NCBI GenBank assembly: GCA_963801065.1
Contig: CAWDDG010000008.1
Location: forward strand, 868,001 to 932,000
Source of the DNA: CAWDDG01 sp963801065
GTDB taxonomy: Bacteria > Actinomycetota > Actinomycetes > Jiangellales > Jiangellaceae
Reading direction: 5' to 3'
DNA: 64,000 nt
Below, one piece after another: positions 1 to 9,325 of the stretch (its first letter is position 1; each line of letters starts with the position of its first letter). A program made the position numbers and the translations under genes. Under the pieces are notes generated by a model. It had not been told where the DNA came from. It searched no databases and saw only the letters and a program-made list of their open reading frames with translations.

Positions 1-947
1 TCGATCTGGGCCACGATGTCACCCTCGAGCAGGGTCTGGTCGTGATGCGCGCCGAGGTAGGCATCGATGACGCGGTCGTCGGACATGACGGAGTCCGCCG
101 GCCCTTCGGCGATGACCTTGCCCTGGGCCATCACGAGCACCCAGTCGGAGATGTCGCGCACCATGTCCATGTCGTGCTCGACGAACAGCACCGTCATGCC
201 CTGCTCGCGCAGATCCTTGACATGCCGGAGCAGCGACTGGGTCAGGGCCGGGTTCACGCCTGCCATCGGCTCGTCCAGCATCACCATCTCGGGCTCGACC
301 ATCAGTGCACGGGCCATCTCGAGCAGCTTACGCTGGCCACCGGAGAGGGAGCCCGCGAAGTCGTCGCGCTTCGCGTCGAGCGAAAACCGCGCCAGCAGCT
401 CCTCGGCCCGCGCGGTGATGTCGTCCTCCTGCTGACGCCAGAAGCCGGGGAACATGGCGCGCCAGACGCTCTCACCCCGCTGGCCGACGGCACCCAGGCG
501 CATGTTCTCGATGACCGTGAGCTTGGAGAGCGCCTTGGTGAGCTGGAACGTGCGGACCATCCCGCCGCGCGCCACCTTGTACGCGGGCGTGCCGGCCAGG
601 GACTTCCCGTTGAACATCCAGCTCCCCTGATCGGGCCGGTCGAAACCGGTGAGCAGGTTGAAGAACGTCGTCTTGCCGGCACCGTTGGGACCGATCAGCG
701 CCGTGATCGAGCCGCGCTGGATCTCGACATGGCCGACGTCGACGGCGGTCAGACCGCCGAAGCGGCGCACGACGTTCTCGGTCACCAGGATCGGGTCCGG
801 CTTTCCGGCACCCGGCGCGTGCGGGACGTCGGCGAGGGCGCGGACGGTCTCCTCGCGGCGTTCGGTGACCGCCTCCAGCTCGGAGAGGACAGGGACCTCG
901 CCGACGTCAGCCCTGGTGACGGGCGCGTCGGGAATCTCAGCGGGCAT
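1..947 (-). CDS. livG: Branched-chain amino acid ABC transporter ATP-binding protein (3' end outside window)
   Basis: This is the cytoplasmic ATPase that would energise the LivH/LivM permease pair encoded just upstream. About 315 codons are visible, with no stop before the window edge. Motifs read on the minus strand are Walker A GPNGAGKTTFFN, the ABC signature SLSGGQRKLLEMAR, Walker B VMLDEPMAGVNP and the H-loop VEHDMD. The ATG at 947 overlaps the livM stop by 11 bases (ATGCCCGCTGA), so the two are probably translationally coupled. There is an N-terminal extension of roughly 40 residues before the ATPase core, and the frame runs on past the usual LivG C-terminus (AYLGAHHDQ). Family assignment is secure; the exact C-terminus and any fusion partner are not visible. 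Confidence 0.93.
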   Translation of the reverse strand, partial: MPAEIPDAPVTRADVGEVPVLSELEAVTERREETVRALADVPHAPGAGKPDPILVTENVVRRFGGLTAVDVGHVEIQRGSITALIGPNGAGKTTFFNLLTGFDRPDQGSWMFNGKSLAGTPAYKVARGGMVRTFQLTKALSKLTVIENMRLGAVGQRGESVWRAMFPGFWRQQEDDITARAEELLARFSLDAKRDDFAGSLSGGQRKLLEMARALMVEPEMVMLDEPMAGVNPALTQSLLRHVKDLREQGMTVLFVEHDMDMVRDISDWVLVMAQGKVIAEGPADSVMSDDRVIDAYLGAHHDQTLLEGDIVAQI

Positions 948-1926
948 CGAGTGCGATCTCCTTCCGGTCACCGAGGATCCCCTGCGGCCGGTAGACCAGG
1001 AGCAGGAGCAGCGCGACGCCCACCAGCATGAAGCGGACGGCGCCGACGTCGTTGGAGTCCATCAGCCAGTCCGGGATGGCACCGGTTCGCACGCCGCCCT
1101 CCAAGATGCCCGCGGTCAGCTGCAGGAGGAACCAGAAGATCATCGAGCCAACCACCGGCCCCAGGACCCGGGCTGCGCCGCCGAGGATGAGGATCGTGTA
1201 CGCGAAGAACGTGAGGTTCGGGGAGAAGAGGTCGGGCTGGACGGCGGCCTGGGCCAGGGCGAACACGAAGCCGCCGAGTGAGCCGAGCAGGCCGCCGATG
1301 ATCAGCGACTGCATCTTGTAGGAGTAGACGTTCTTGCCCAGGCTGCGAACGGCGTCCTCGTCCTCACGGATCGCCTTGATCACGCGGCCCCACGGGCTGC
1401 GCATCAACGCCCAGACGATGAGGCACGCGATGGCGACCAGCACCCAGCCGACCGTGAGCACCCAGGCGTTGCGGGCATCGAAGTCGAACGGTCCGAACCC
1501 GATCCGGTCGGTGTACGGGTTGAGCGCGAAGAAGTCGCTGCTGAAGCCGGACAGGCCGCTGGAGCCGCCGAACGTCTCGCGCAGGGTGACCGAGCGGAAG
1601 ATCAACCGGATGATCTCCGCCGCCGCGATCGTCACGATCGCGAGGTAGTCGGCGCGTAAGCGCAGGGTCGGGACGCCGAGCAGCAAGGCCAGGACGACGA
1701 CACCGGCGAATCCGACCAGGATGCCCAGCCAGAACGGGAGCCCGAACGTGGTGACGATCGTCGCCATGCCGTAGGCGGCCACCGCCATGAAGCCGGCCTG
1801 GCCGAAGTTCAGCAGGCCGGTGTAGCCGAAGTGCACGTTCAGGCCGATCGCGGCCAGCCCGAACACGATGGCCTCGGACCCGACGAGGGCCCGGAGGGCG
1901 TCGCTGATGACGTTGCCCCAGTCCAC
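937..1926 (-). CDS. livM: Branched-chain amino acid ABC transporter permease LivM
   Basis: An integral membrane subunit of a branched-chain amino acid or amide importer, 329 residues. It has the BPD_transp_2 pattern: many hydrophobic segments, the early block GLNVHFGYTGLLNFGQAGFM and the C-terminal YRPQGILGDRKE typical of LivM. It lies between livH (18-base gap) and livG (overlapping stop/start), so the three form one minus-strand operon. No substrate-binding protein (LivJ/K) is visible inside the window; it may lie beyond position 1. The frame is intact. Confidence 0.94.
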   Translation of the reverse strand: MDWGNVISDALRALVGSEAIVFGLAAIGLNVHFGYTGLLNFGQAGFMAVAAYGMATIVTTFGLPFWLGILVGFAGVVVLALLLGVPTLRLRADYLAIVTIAAAEIIRLIFRSVTLRETFGGSSGLSGFSSDFFALNPYTDRIGFGPFDFDARNAWVLTVGWVLVAIACLIVWALMRSPWGRVIKAIREDEDAVRSLGKNVYSYKMQSLIIGGLLGSLGGFVFALAQAAVQPDLFSPNLTFFAYTILILGGAARVLGPVVGSMIFWFLLQLTAGILEGGVRTGAIPDWLMDSNDVGAVRFMLVGVALLLLLVYRPQGILGDRKEIALDAR

Positions 1927-1944
1927 GTTCTCCTCCTTCTCCGC

Positions 1945-3256
1945 TCAGCCGATCCGCTCGCGGCGGCCCAGGATGCCCTGCGGCCGGACGAGGAGGATGA
2001 GGATGAGGACGGCCAGGACGCCGGCGTACTTCAGCTCCGACGGGATGACCAGGGTCGACACCTCGATGAAGACGCCGACGATCAGCGCACCGACCATGGC
2101 GCCCCAGGCCGTGCCCAGCCCGCCGAGGACCACCGCGGCGAAGATCAGCAGCAACAGGCGGAACCCGATGAGGTAGTCGACCTGCTGGAGGATCCCGAAC
2201 AACACGCCGGCCAGAGCCGCGAGCGCACCTCCCACGATCCAGACGATCGTGATCACCTTGTCGACGTCGATCCCTGACGCGGAGGCCAGCGCGGGGTTGT
2301 CGGAGACGGCGCGGGTGGCCTTTCCGATCCGGGTTCGGACCAGAGCCGTCGCCACCAGTGCCAGAGCGACGAGCGAGATACCCATGATCCACAGGTCGCG
2401 AGGTGCGAGACCGAACGGCCCGAAGTCGATCGCGCTCTGCACGACGAACTGGTCGTAGGATTGTCGCTGTCCCGGCGAAGAAGTACAGGTAGATGTAGCG
2501 CAGGAGCAGCCCCACTCCGATCGAGATGATCATCATCGCGATCAGGCCGGTTCCGCGTGTTCGCAGCGGTCGCCAGAAGCCGACGTCCTGTACCCAGCCG
2601 AACGCCGCGCCGATGGCGACGGCGAGAACGGCCGCGGCGATAAGCGGGAGGCCGGCGTCGTTGAGGAACCACGCCGCGATGGCCCCCAGCGTGACCAGCT
2701 CGCCGTGGGCGAAGTTCGTCAGGCCCATCGTGCCGAAGATCAGCGACAGGCCGAGCGACGCCAGACCGAGGACCAGGCCGAACCGCAAGCCGTTGGCGAT
2801 GAGCTGCCAGATCTGGCTGGTGCTCGCGGTGTCCGTGGTCCCTTCGGCCGGGACGTTGGTCGACCCGCCTTCCTCGCCTTCGCCACCCGCCTCGCCGACG
2901 CGGAACAACACCGCCTTCTGCTGAAGGGGGTTGACCGTGGTCGTGATGGTGTCGGCCACCACGCCGGGAACGTCGGCCGGCAGTGTCTCCGTGTCGAGGA
3001 CGACCTCGTACTCACCGGGCCCGGGGACCGGGACCTCCCAGGCACCCTCGGCGTCGGTCTCGGTGGACCCGATCTCGTCGCCGTCGGAGGACGAGACCGT
3101 GATCGTCACGCCGGGGACCGGTTCGCCCTCGGCCCTCAAGAATCCGCGGATCGTCTCGGTGCCTCCGCCATCCTGCGCCAACGCCGTCCCGGCTCCGACG
3201 ACGACGACGGCGAGCGCAGCGAGGAGCCCGCATACAGCTGTGGCAAGCCTGCGCAC
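1945..3256 (-). pseudogene. livH: LivH permease with N-terminal beta-sandwich domain; frame broken by an apparent +1 insertion
   Basis: Partner permease of LivM. The GTG at 3256 is preferred because GGGAGG lies about 10 bases upstream and a signal peptide follows directly (VRRLATAVCGLLAALAVVVV, ending TALAQ). After it come roughly 90 residues resembling a carboxypeptidase-regulatory or CnaB-type fold (GVTITVSSSDGDEIGSTETD), a linker, then the LivH permease (FGTMGLTNFAHGELVTLGAI). At about 2470-2474 the frame shifts by one base inside a GTCCCGGC run. Removing one base joins FFAG to SYDQFVVQSAIDFG and gives a normal protein of about 436 residues ending VRPQGILGRRERIG. This may be a sequencing insertion rather than a dead gene, because the same +1 error type recurs across the window. 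Confidence 0.85.
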
Positions 3257-3393
3257 CTGCGGTGTACCTCCCAGATCGGGTCTGGGCGCATCCCGTGCAG
3301 AACGCTCGGGTCGGCCCGAGAACTGGTGGCGGGAGCATAGCGTTTGCGCCGCTCGTCGCCATGCCGTTCGCAAGATGTTTCCTTACCGAGACA

Positions 3394-3666
3394 TCATGCT
3401 CGCAATGCCGACACGACCGCTACCAGCAATGGAGCGACGACGAGAGCGGGCAGGAGGTCGCCGACGGGGAGCGGCTTCACCCGCAGCAGCCGAAGCGCAA
3501 CAACGACCAGCAGAAGGCCGCCGACGGCCGTGATGGCCGCGACGTAACCGTCCCCGAGAACGCCGTCCCCGAGCAGGCCGATGACCGTCAGGGCGCCCTG
3601 GACGACGGCGACGACCAGCGCGCTGGCCATCACGCCCCATCCGAGGGAGGCCGCGAAGGCTTGCCG
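3394..3666 (-). pseudogene. C-terminal remnant of a DUF554 (YdfK-like) membrane protein
   Basis: About 90 codons read as the last third of DUF554 proteins: FAASLGWGVMASALVVAVVQ, then a hydrophobic stretch with ITAVGGLLLVVVALRLL and VGDLLPALVVAPLL. Family members are usually about 230 residues, so the N-terminal two thirds are missing. The remnant continues in the same frame directly after the stop of the thioesterase gene. A GTG at 3633 could initiate a 79-residue peptide, but no convincing ribosome binding site is seen. The DUF554 assignment rests on recalled family sequence; functional expression is doubtful. Confidence 0.5.
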
Positions 3667-4113
3667 TCAGAATCCGTCGTCGGAGGCGCGCTGCAGCAGG
3701 CAGGTGATGCGCGCGGTGCAGACCCGGCGTCCCTCCTCGTCCTCGATCGCCACCTCGTAGGTCGCGGAGCGGCGACCCCGGTGGGCCGGCGTGGCGACTC
3801 CCGTGACGTACCCGGAGCGAACGGCCCGGTGATGGGTGGCGTTGATGTCGACGCCGATCGCCACGTGTTGCGGCGACATGCCCATGCCGTGCATCGTCGC
3901 CGCGATGGAGCCGAGGCCCTCGGCGAGGGCGCAGGACGCCCCGCCGTGTAGGAGTCCGAAGGGCTGGGTGTTGCCGGCGACGGGCATCCGGCCGACCACT
4001 CGGTCGGGTCGCGCCTCGAGGATCTCGATGCCGAGCCGCTCGTGCAGCGCCGCCGTGAGGATCCGGCCGGAGGTGGCGTCCTGGCCCTCGCTGTCGACCG
4101 TCGGCTCTGTCAT
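3667..4113 (-). CDS. Hotdog-fold acyl-CoA thioesterase (PaaI/EntH/MenI type)
   Basis: A 148-residue single-domain hotdog protein that would hydrolyse acyl-CoA or aryl-CoA thioesters. The fold signature is clear: QPFGLLHGGASCALAE carries the conserved HGG and the catalytic glutamate on the central helix, followed by VAIGVDINATHHRAVRSG and a C-terminal strand VCTARITCLLQ. It is divergent from polA with only 11 bases between the two starts, so the promoters must overlap the opposite genes. Related proteins include phenylacetyl-CoA thioesterase and 1,4-dihydroxy-2-naphthoyl-CoA hydrolase; the natural substrate cannot be read from sequence. Confidence 0.85.
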   Translation of the reverse strand: MTEPTVDSEGQDATSGRILTAALHERLGIEILEARPDRVVGRMPVAGNTQPFGLLHGGASCALAEGLGSIAATMHGMGMSPQHVAIGVDINATHHRAVRSGYVTGVATPAHRGRRSATYEVAIEDEEGRRVCTARITCLLQRASDDGF

Positions 4114-4124
4114 ACCCGGAGACT

Positions 4125-6824
4125 ATGGTGGCGCCCGTGGTCGACACGAACGCCCCTTCGCGCCTGCTCCTGCTCGACGGCCACTCGCTCGCGTACCGGG
4201 CGTTCTACGCCCTGCCGCTCGAGAACTTCTCGACCACGACCGGGCAGCCGACGAATGCGGTCTACGGGTTCACCTCGATGCTGATCAACGTCCTGCGCGA
4301 CGAGAAGCCCACCCACGTCGCGGTCGCGTTCGACGTGTCACGGCAGACCTTCCGCAGCGAGACGTTCGCCGCGTACAAGGCGAACCGCACGAAATCCCCT
4401 AGCGAGTTCGGCGGCCAGGTCAGCCTGGTGAAGGAGGTCCTCGCCGCACTCGGGATCATCACCTTGGAGAAGGACGGCTACGAGGCCGACGACGTCATCG
4501 CCACACTGACCAGCCGGGCCGAGGCCGAGGGCCTGGACGTGCTCATCTGCACCGGCGACCGCGACGCGTACCAGCTCGTCAGCGAGCACGTCACGGTCCT
4601 CTACCCGCGCAAGGGTGTCTCCGATCTCGTCCGCACGACACCCGAGGTCCTCCAGGAGAAGTACGGGCTGACCCCGGCGCAGTACCCCGACTACGCCGCC
4701 CTGCGCGGTGACCCGTCCGACAACCTGCCCAACATCCCCGGCGTGGGGGAGAAGACGGCGGCCAGGTGGGTGGCGCAGTACGGGTCGCTGGAGGAGTTGG
4801 TCGAGCATGCCGACGAGGTCAAGGGCAAGGCAGGCGACCTGCTGCGCGCCCACCTCGGCCAGGTGCTGACCAACCGGCAGCTCACCGAGCTGGTCCGCGA
4901 CGTGCCGCTCGACGTCCGCACCGACGACCTCGCGATGCGTCCCTGGGATCGGGAAGCGGTACACCGCCTGTTCGACACGCTCCAGTTCCGGGTGCTGCGC
5001 GACCGCCTCTACCAGACTCTCGAGGCACCCACGCCGGAGGCGGACGAGGGTTTCGACGTCGACGCCGTCCGCCTCACCTCCGGCGCGGTCGACGGGTGGT
5101 TGAAGCAGCACGCGGGCACCGGCCGGATCGGCGTTTCGGTCCGGGGCACCTGGGGCTCCGGCACCGGAGAGGTCACCGACGTCGCGCTGGCGGCGAGCGA
5201 CGGCGCCGGCGCCTGGTTCGACCCCACGACGCTCTCGCCCGAGGACGACGCCGCACTCGCCGCCTGGCTCGCCGACCCGTCGCGGCCGAAGGTGATGCAC
5301 GATGCCAAGGGGCCGATGCACGCCCTGGCCGCCCGCGGCTGGCCGGTCGAGGGCCTGGCCAGCGACACGGCACTGTCCGCGTTCCTGGCCCTGCCCGGCC
5401 AACGTTCGTACGACCTCGCCGACCTCGTGCTTCGCTTCCTCAACCGGGAGCTGCGCGCCGAGGGGTCCGAGGCCGGCGAGCTCCAGCTCTCGCTCGACGG
5501 AGGAGACGAGACACAGCTCGGCGAGGCCGAGGCCGTCCGGGCGCGCGCCGTGCTCGATCTCGCCGAGGCGCTCGACGGCGAGCTCGAGAAGCGCGGCGGG
5601 CGGCGGTTGCTGGACGAGGTCGAGCTGCCGCTGGTCGGTGTGCTCGCGTCGATGGAGCGGGCCGGCATCGCGGTCGACGTCGACCGGCTCGAGTCGCTCG
5701 AGTCGTCGTTCAGCGACACGGTCAAGCGGGCCGCCGACGACGCGTTCTCGGCGATCGGCCACGAGGTCAACCTCGGCTCGCCGAAGCAGCTTCAGGTGGT
5801 GCTGTTCGAAGACCTCGGGATGCCGAAGACCAAGCGCACCAAGACCGGCTACACGACCGACGCCGATGCGCTGGCGGAGCTCTACGCCAAGACCGAGCAC
5901 CCGTTCCTCGAGGCGCTGCTGCGCCACCGCGACGCGTCGCGGCTGCGGGTGACGGTCGAGGGGCTGCTCAAGACGGTCGGCGACGACGGCCGCATCCGCA
6001 CCACGTACAACCAGACGATCGCGGCGACCGGGCGGCTGTCCTCGACCGACCCCAACCTGCAGAACATCCCGATCCGCACCGACGAGGGCCGCCAGATCCG
6101 CGAGGCGTTCATCGTCGGGCCTTCGTGCGAGAGCCTGCTGACAGCCGACTACAGCCAGATCGAGATGCGGATCATGACGCACCTGTCCGAGGACGACGGC
6201 CTGGCCGACGCGTTCGCGTCGGGCATGGACTTCCACTCGGTGACGGCGGCCCGGGTGTTCGGCGTGCCGCCGGACGAGGTCACCGGCGCGATGCGCGCCA
6301 AGATCAAGGCGATGAACTACGGCCTGGCGTACGGGCTGTCGTCCTACGGGCTCTCGCGCCAGCTCGGCGTCGACGTCGGCGAGGCCCAGACGCTGATGGA
6401 CGAGTACTTCGAGCGGTTCGGCGGCGTTCGCGGCTACCTGGCCGAGATCGTCGACCGGGCCCGCTACGAGGGCTACACCGAGACCATCCTGGGCCGGCGG
6501 CGTTACTTGCCCGACCTCACCAGCGACAACCGTCAGCGGCGTGAGATGGCCGAGCGGATGGCCCTCAACGCGCCGATCCAGGGCTCAGCGGCCGACATCA
6601 TCAAGGTCGCGATGCTCGGCGTCGAGCGGGCGCTGCGCGCCGAGGGCCTGCGCTCGCGGATGCTGCTGCAGGTGCACGACGAGCTCGTCCTCGAGGTGGC
6701 GGTGGGGGAGCGCGGCGCGGTCGAGGAGCTCGTCCGCCGCGAGATGGGCGCCGCCTACCCGCTGCGGGTTCCGCTCGACGTCTCTGTCGGTATCGGCCGC
6801 ACGTGGCAGGAAGCCGGCCACTAG
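4125..6824 (+). CDS. polA: DNA polymerase I
   Basis: Gap-filling and repair polymerase, 899 residues, the usual actinobacterial length. Domains in order are the 5'-3' exonuclease (residues about 12-200, LLLDGHSLAYRAFYALP, GYEADDVIATL, DNLPNIPGVGEKTA), a 3'-5' exonuclease-like domain (about 310-480) whose metal-binding acidic residues look degenerate, and the polymerase. Polymerase motif A is DYSQIEMRI, motif B is RAKIKAMNYGLAYGLSSYG and motif C is LLQVHDELVLE. The loss of proofreading residues is normal for this lineage. The ATG at 4125 gives a short N-terminal tail; a GTG at 4137 is an alternative start. In mycobacteria rpsA follows directly; here about 16 kb of other genes intervene. Confidence 0.97.
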   Translation: MVAPVVDTNAPSRLLLLDGHSLAYRAFYALPLENFSTTTGQPTNAVYGFTSMLINVLRDEKPTHVAVAFDVSRQTFRSETFAAYKANRTKSPSEFGGQVSLVKEVLAALGIITLEKDGYEADDVIATLTSRAEAEGLDVLICTGDRDAYQLVSEHVTVLYPRKGVSDLVRTTPEVLQEKYGLTPAQYPDYAALRGDPSDNLPNIPGVGEKTAARWVAQYGSLEELVEHADEVKGKAGDLLRAHLGQVLTNRQLTELVRDVPLDVRTDDLAMRPWDREAVHRLFDTLQFRVLRDRLYQTLEAPTPEADEGFDVDAVRLTSGAVDGWLKQHAGTGRIGVSVRGTWGSGTGEVTDVALAASDGAGAWFDPTTLSPEDDAALAAWLADPSRPKVMHDAKGPMHALAARGWPVEGLASDTALSAFLALPGQRSYDLADLVLRFLNRELRAEGSEAGELQLSLDGGDETQLGEAEAVRARAVLDLAEALDGELEKRGGRRLLDEVELPLVGVLASMERAGIAVDVDRLESLESSFSDTVKRAADDAFSAIGHEVNLGSPKQLQVVLFEDLGMPKTKRTKTGYTTDADALAELYAKTEHPFLEALLRHRDASRLRVTVEGLLKTVGDDGRIRTTYNQTIAATGRLSSTDPNLQNIPIRTDEGRQIREAFIVGPSCESLLTADYSQIEMRIMTHLSEDDGLADAFASGMDFHSVTAARVFGVPPDEVTGAMRAKIKAMNYGLAYGLSSYGLSRQLGVDVGEAQTLMDEYFERFGGVRGYLAEIVDRARYEGYTETILGRRRYLPDLTSDNRQRREMAERMALNAPIQGSAADIIKVAMLGVERALRAEGLRSRMLLQVHDELVLEVAVGERGAVEELVRREMGAAYPLRVPLDVSVGIGRTWQEAGH

Positions 6825-6940
6825 TTCCCGGCGCGGTCGACCAATGGCAATCGGTCGGTTGGGCGAAGGAGGTGGCGTGACGGTGTGTGCCGTGGCACCG
6901 TCGACTGGGTAAGGGAGCGGATACCGAGAGGGGCCGCGCC

Positions 6941-8050
6941 ATGGGGCCGAGACTTCGCACCAGGGGCAGCGTGATCGCCGCTGCCTGTGTGATGTGTCTG
7001 TCGTCGGCCACGGTGCTGCCTGACTCGGCTGGCGATGTCGTCATCGTGTCGACCCGCGACGGTTCCGCCGATCGCTGGGCACCGTGGCCGCCGGTCCAGC
7101 CGTCCGTCGAGTTGCAGGATCCGCCGGTCGTGCCTCCGCCGGTCGTCCCGTTCGAGAAGCCGATCGTTCCGGTGGTCCGGACGGTCCAGATCGGCGACCT
7201 GTCCATCCCGGCGATCGTGCTCGCCGCGTACCGGGCGGCCGCGGACGGGCTCGCGGTGGACGACCCGTCGTGCGGGCTGCGTTGGCAGATCCTGGCTGGG
7301 ATCGGCAAGATCGAGTCCGGACACGCTGGCGGCGGCCGGGTGACTGCCGAGGGTGACGCGGTACCGCGGATTCTCGGGCCCGTGCTCGACGGCTCGGGGC
7401 CGTTCGCCTCCATCGGCGACCACGACGACGGCCGCTGGGACCGCGACAGCGTGTGGGACCGGGCGGTCGGTCCCATGCAGTTCATTCCGGGCACCTGGAT
7501 CCTCTTCGGTGCCGACGGTTCCGGCGACGGCGTGGCCGACCCGAACAACCTCTTCGACGCCACCCTGTCGGCCGGGCGCTACCTGTGCGCCGGCGCGGCC
7601 GACCTGACGACCGACGCCGGTCTGGTGAAGGCTCTGCTGCGATACAACCACTCGGCCGCCTACGTGGCCCGGGTCCTGAGCTGGATCCACGCGTATGACT
7701 CCGGACAGGCCGTACCGACCGACGGGGCGGGTCCGGGCGAGGAACCGGCCGCATCCCCGTCGCCGACCGGATCGCACACGCCGACGCCCTCGCCCACGCC
7801 GTCCTGGACGCCGTCGCCGAGCCCATCGCCGACCGCCGCGGCGACACCGACGCCGAACCCGACGGCGACTCCCACTCCGACGCCCACGGCCTGCCCGACG
7901 TCGACGCCTTCGCCGACCGAGACTCCTGGCCCGACGCCGACGCCGACGCCCACCGCATCGCCGAGTCCGAGCCCAACGCCTACAGAAACCCCGAGCCCCA
8001 CTCCCACGGCGAGCCCGTCACCCACGCCGTGTTCGACCGGTGGTCAGTGA
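6941..8050 (+). CDS. Secreted lytic transglycosylase with long Pro/Thr/Ser-rich tail
   Basis: A 369-residue exported protein that likely cleaves peptidoglycan glycan strands. The ATG at 6941 follows GAGAGGGG by 7 bases and begins a signal peptide (VIAAACVMCLSSATVLPDSA). The catalytic SLT-type domain spans roughly residues 80-270 and contains GIGKIESGH, whose Glu is the presumed general acid, then AVGPMQFIPGTW, DPNNLFDATLSAGRYLC and ALLRYNHSAAYV. The last 95 or so residues are almost pure Pro-Thr-Ser repeats (TPTPSPTPSWTPSPSPSP), likely a wall-spanning or glycosylated stalk. The domain is close to MltB-like or resuscitation-factor-linked actinobacterial transglycosylases; the exact subfamily is uncertain. 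Confidence 0.85.
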   Translation: MGPRLRTRGSVIAAACVMCLSSATVLPDSAGDVVIVSTRDGSADRWAPWPPVQPSVELQDPPVVPPPVVPFEKPIVPVVRTVQIGDLSIPAIVLAAYRAAADGLAVDDPSCGLRWQILAGIGKIESGHAGGGRVTAEGDAVPRILGPVLDGSGPFASIGDHDDGRWDRDSVWDRAVGPMQFIPGTWILFGADGSGDGVADPNNLFDATLSAGRYLCAGAADLTTDAGLVKALLRYNHSAAYVARVLSWIHAYDSGQAVPTDGAGPGEEPAASPSPTGSHTPTPSPTPSWTPSPSPSPTAAATPTPNPTATPTPTPTACPTSTPSPTETPGPTPTPTPTASPSPSPTPTETPSPTPTASPSPTPCSTGGQ

Positions 8051-8077
8051 CCCGGATCGGCACGGCCGAGGGGTTCG

Positions 8078-9313
8078 TCATGGGGCGCCGGTGAACACCG
8101 TCGTGTCAGTCGCCGTGGCGCGCTCGCGCAGCAAGCCGAACACCACGACCAGCCCGGCCGCGCACAGCGCTGGGTACAGCACACCACCCAAGCCGTGCGC
8201 GGTGAGCTCGACGATGGCCACATAGGAGCCGAGAACGACCCAGATGACGCCTGTCGTCAGCCGATCGCCGCTCGCCAGGCGCGCGTAGACCAGCAGCTGG
8301 GCGACCGCGAGCAGCGCGCCGAGGGCCGTGAACCCGCCTACCCATGGGGTGAGGTCTTCGTACTCCGAGCCGGCGACGATGGCCACGGCCGGTCCTGCCA
8401 GAACGGTCGCGCCGGCGACCAGGATGCCGCCGCACCCCAGCACCGTGAGCAGGCCGAGCCGGACCGCTCCTCGCCGGCGACGCGGGTCGGTCAGGGCTGG
8501 GAAGGCCACCAGCGGTACGAACTGCGGAAGCCAGAAGGCGATCTTGGTGAAGACGGAGCCCGCTGCGTAGAGGCCACTGTCCTGGGCCGAGAGGACATGC
8601 CGGGCAAGAACCACGTCGGCGTTGCTCAGGATGACGAACCCGAGCAACATCCCGCCGGATGCGAGCGTGGAACGTACCGCGGCGCCGGTTGCACGACGCG
8701 TCGCGCCACCGATGGGCGGCCGCGCCACGAACCACGCGGCGACACCGGCGAGCAGAAGGCCGATCGCGATCCCCACGAGCGCTCCTGCTGCGGTCGGCCG
8801 GACCGCCATTCCCGCCAACCCGCCCGCGACGCGGAGCCCGGCCTGGCCCGCCACCAGGACGGCAAGCGTGCGGAAGCGCTCGCGGCCCTGAATGACGCCG
8901 AGCGCCGGCGCCGTGGCCGTCAGCGCCGCGATGCCTACCGCCGCGGCCAGCGCAGGCACCACCGAGGACAGCTGCAGGAATGCGGCGACCAGCGGAGAGA
9001 GCGCCGCCATACCCGCCCCGACAATCCCGGACAGGGCGACTCCCGACCGCACAGTTGACGTGACGGTCTCGCGCCGGGCAGTGGCGCTTGCCGACGTCGC
9101 CTGGACGGCAAGCGCGGCGACGTTGCCGACGATGACCAGCGCCAGCAGTGCGCCGAAGGCGCCGAACTCCTCGGGTCCGAGCAACCGAGCCCCCGCGACT
9201 GTCAGCACGTAGCCGAGCGCATTGGCGATACTCGCGCCGACGGCGACTGCTCCGGCGCCGGCCACAACCGCGCCGGCGCCGGCGGACGGCCTCGGAAACC
9301 AGGTCCGGCTCAC
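8078..9313 (-). CDS. Polysaccharide flippase / lipid-linked oligosaccharide exporter, MATE-MOP type
   Basis: A 411-residue polytopic membrane protein with about 12 hydrophobic segments and the N-terminal pattern of Wzx or PST-type exporters (GYVLTVAGARLLGPEEFGAF). Such proteins flip undecaprenyl- or polyprenyl-linked saccharides across the membrane. Its neighbours support this: it is followed 12 bases upstream on the same strand by a methyltransferase and sits beside an arabinofuranosyltransferase and other envelope glycosyl genes. It is convergent with the transglycosylase gene, 27 bases apart. The substrate is unknown. Confidence 0.8.
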   Translation of the reverse strand: MSRTWFPRPSAGAGAVVAGAGAVAVGASIANALGYVLTVAGARLLGPEEFGAFGALLALVIVGNVAALAVQATSASATARRETVTSTVRSGVALSGIVGAGMAALSPLVAAFLQLSSVVPALAAAVGIAALTATAPALGVIQGRERFRTLAVLVAGQAGLRVAGGLAGMAVRPTAAGALVGIAIGLLLAGVAAWFVARPPIGGATRRATGAAVRSTLASGGMLLGFVILSNADVVLARHVLSAQDSGLYAAGSVFTKIAFWLPQFVPLVAFPALTDPRRRRGAVRLGLLTVLGCGGILVAGATVLAGPAVAIVAGSEYEDLTPWVGGFTALGALLAVAQLLVYARLASGDRLTTGVIWVVLGSYVAIVELTAHGLGGVLYPALCAAGLVVVFGLLRERATATDTTVFTGAP

Positions 9314-9325
9314 GAGCCGCGCCGG

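Noticed and set aside
4338..6236. 632-codon open frame antisense to polA
   Set aside because: Its amino acid make-up mirrors polA codons; no ribosome binding site or known domain.
7740..8047. Short-period tandem repeat that could suggest a CRISPR-like array
   Set aside because: The repeats are in frame and encode Pro/Thr/Ser repeats; there are no unique spacers of constant length.
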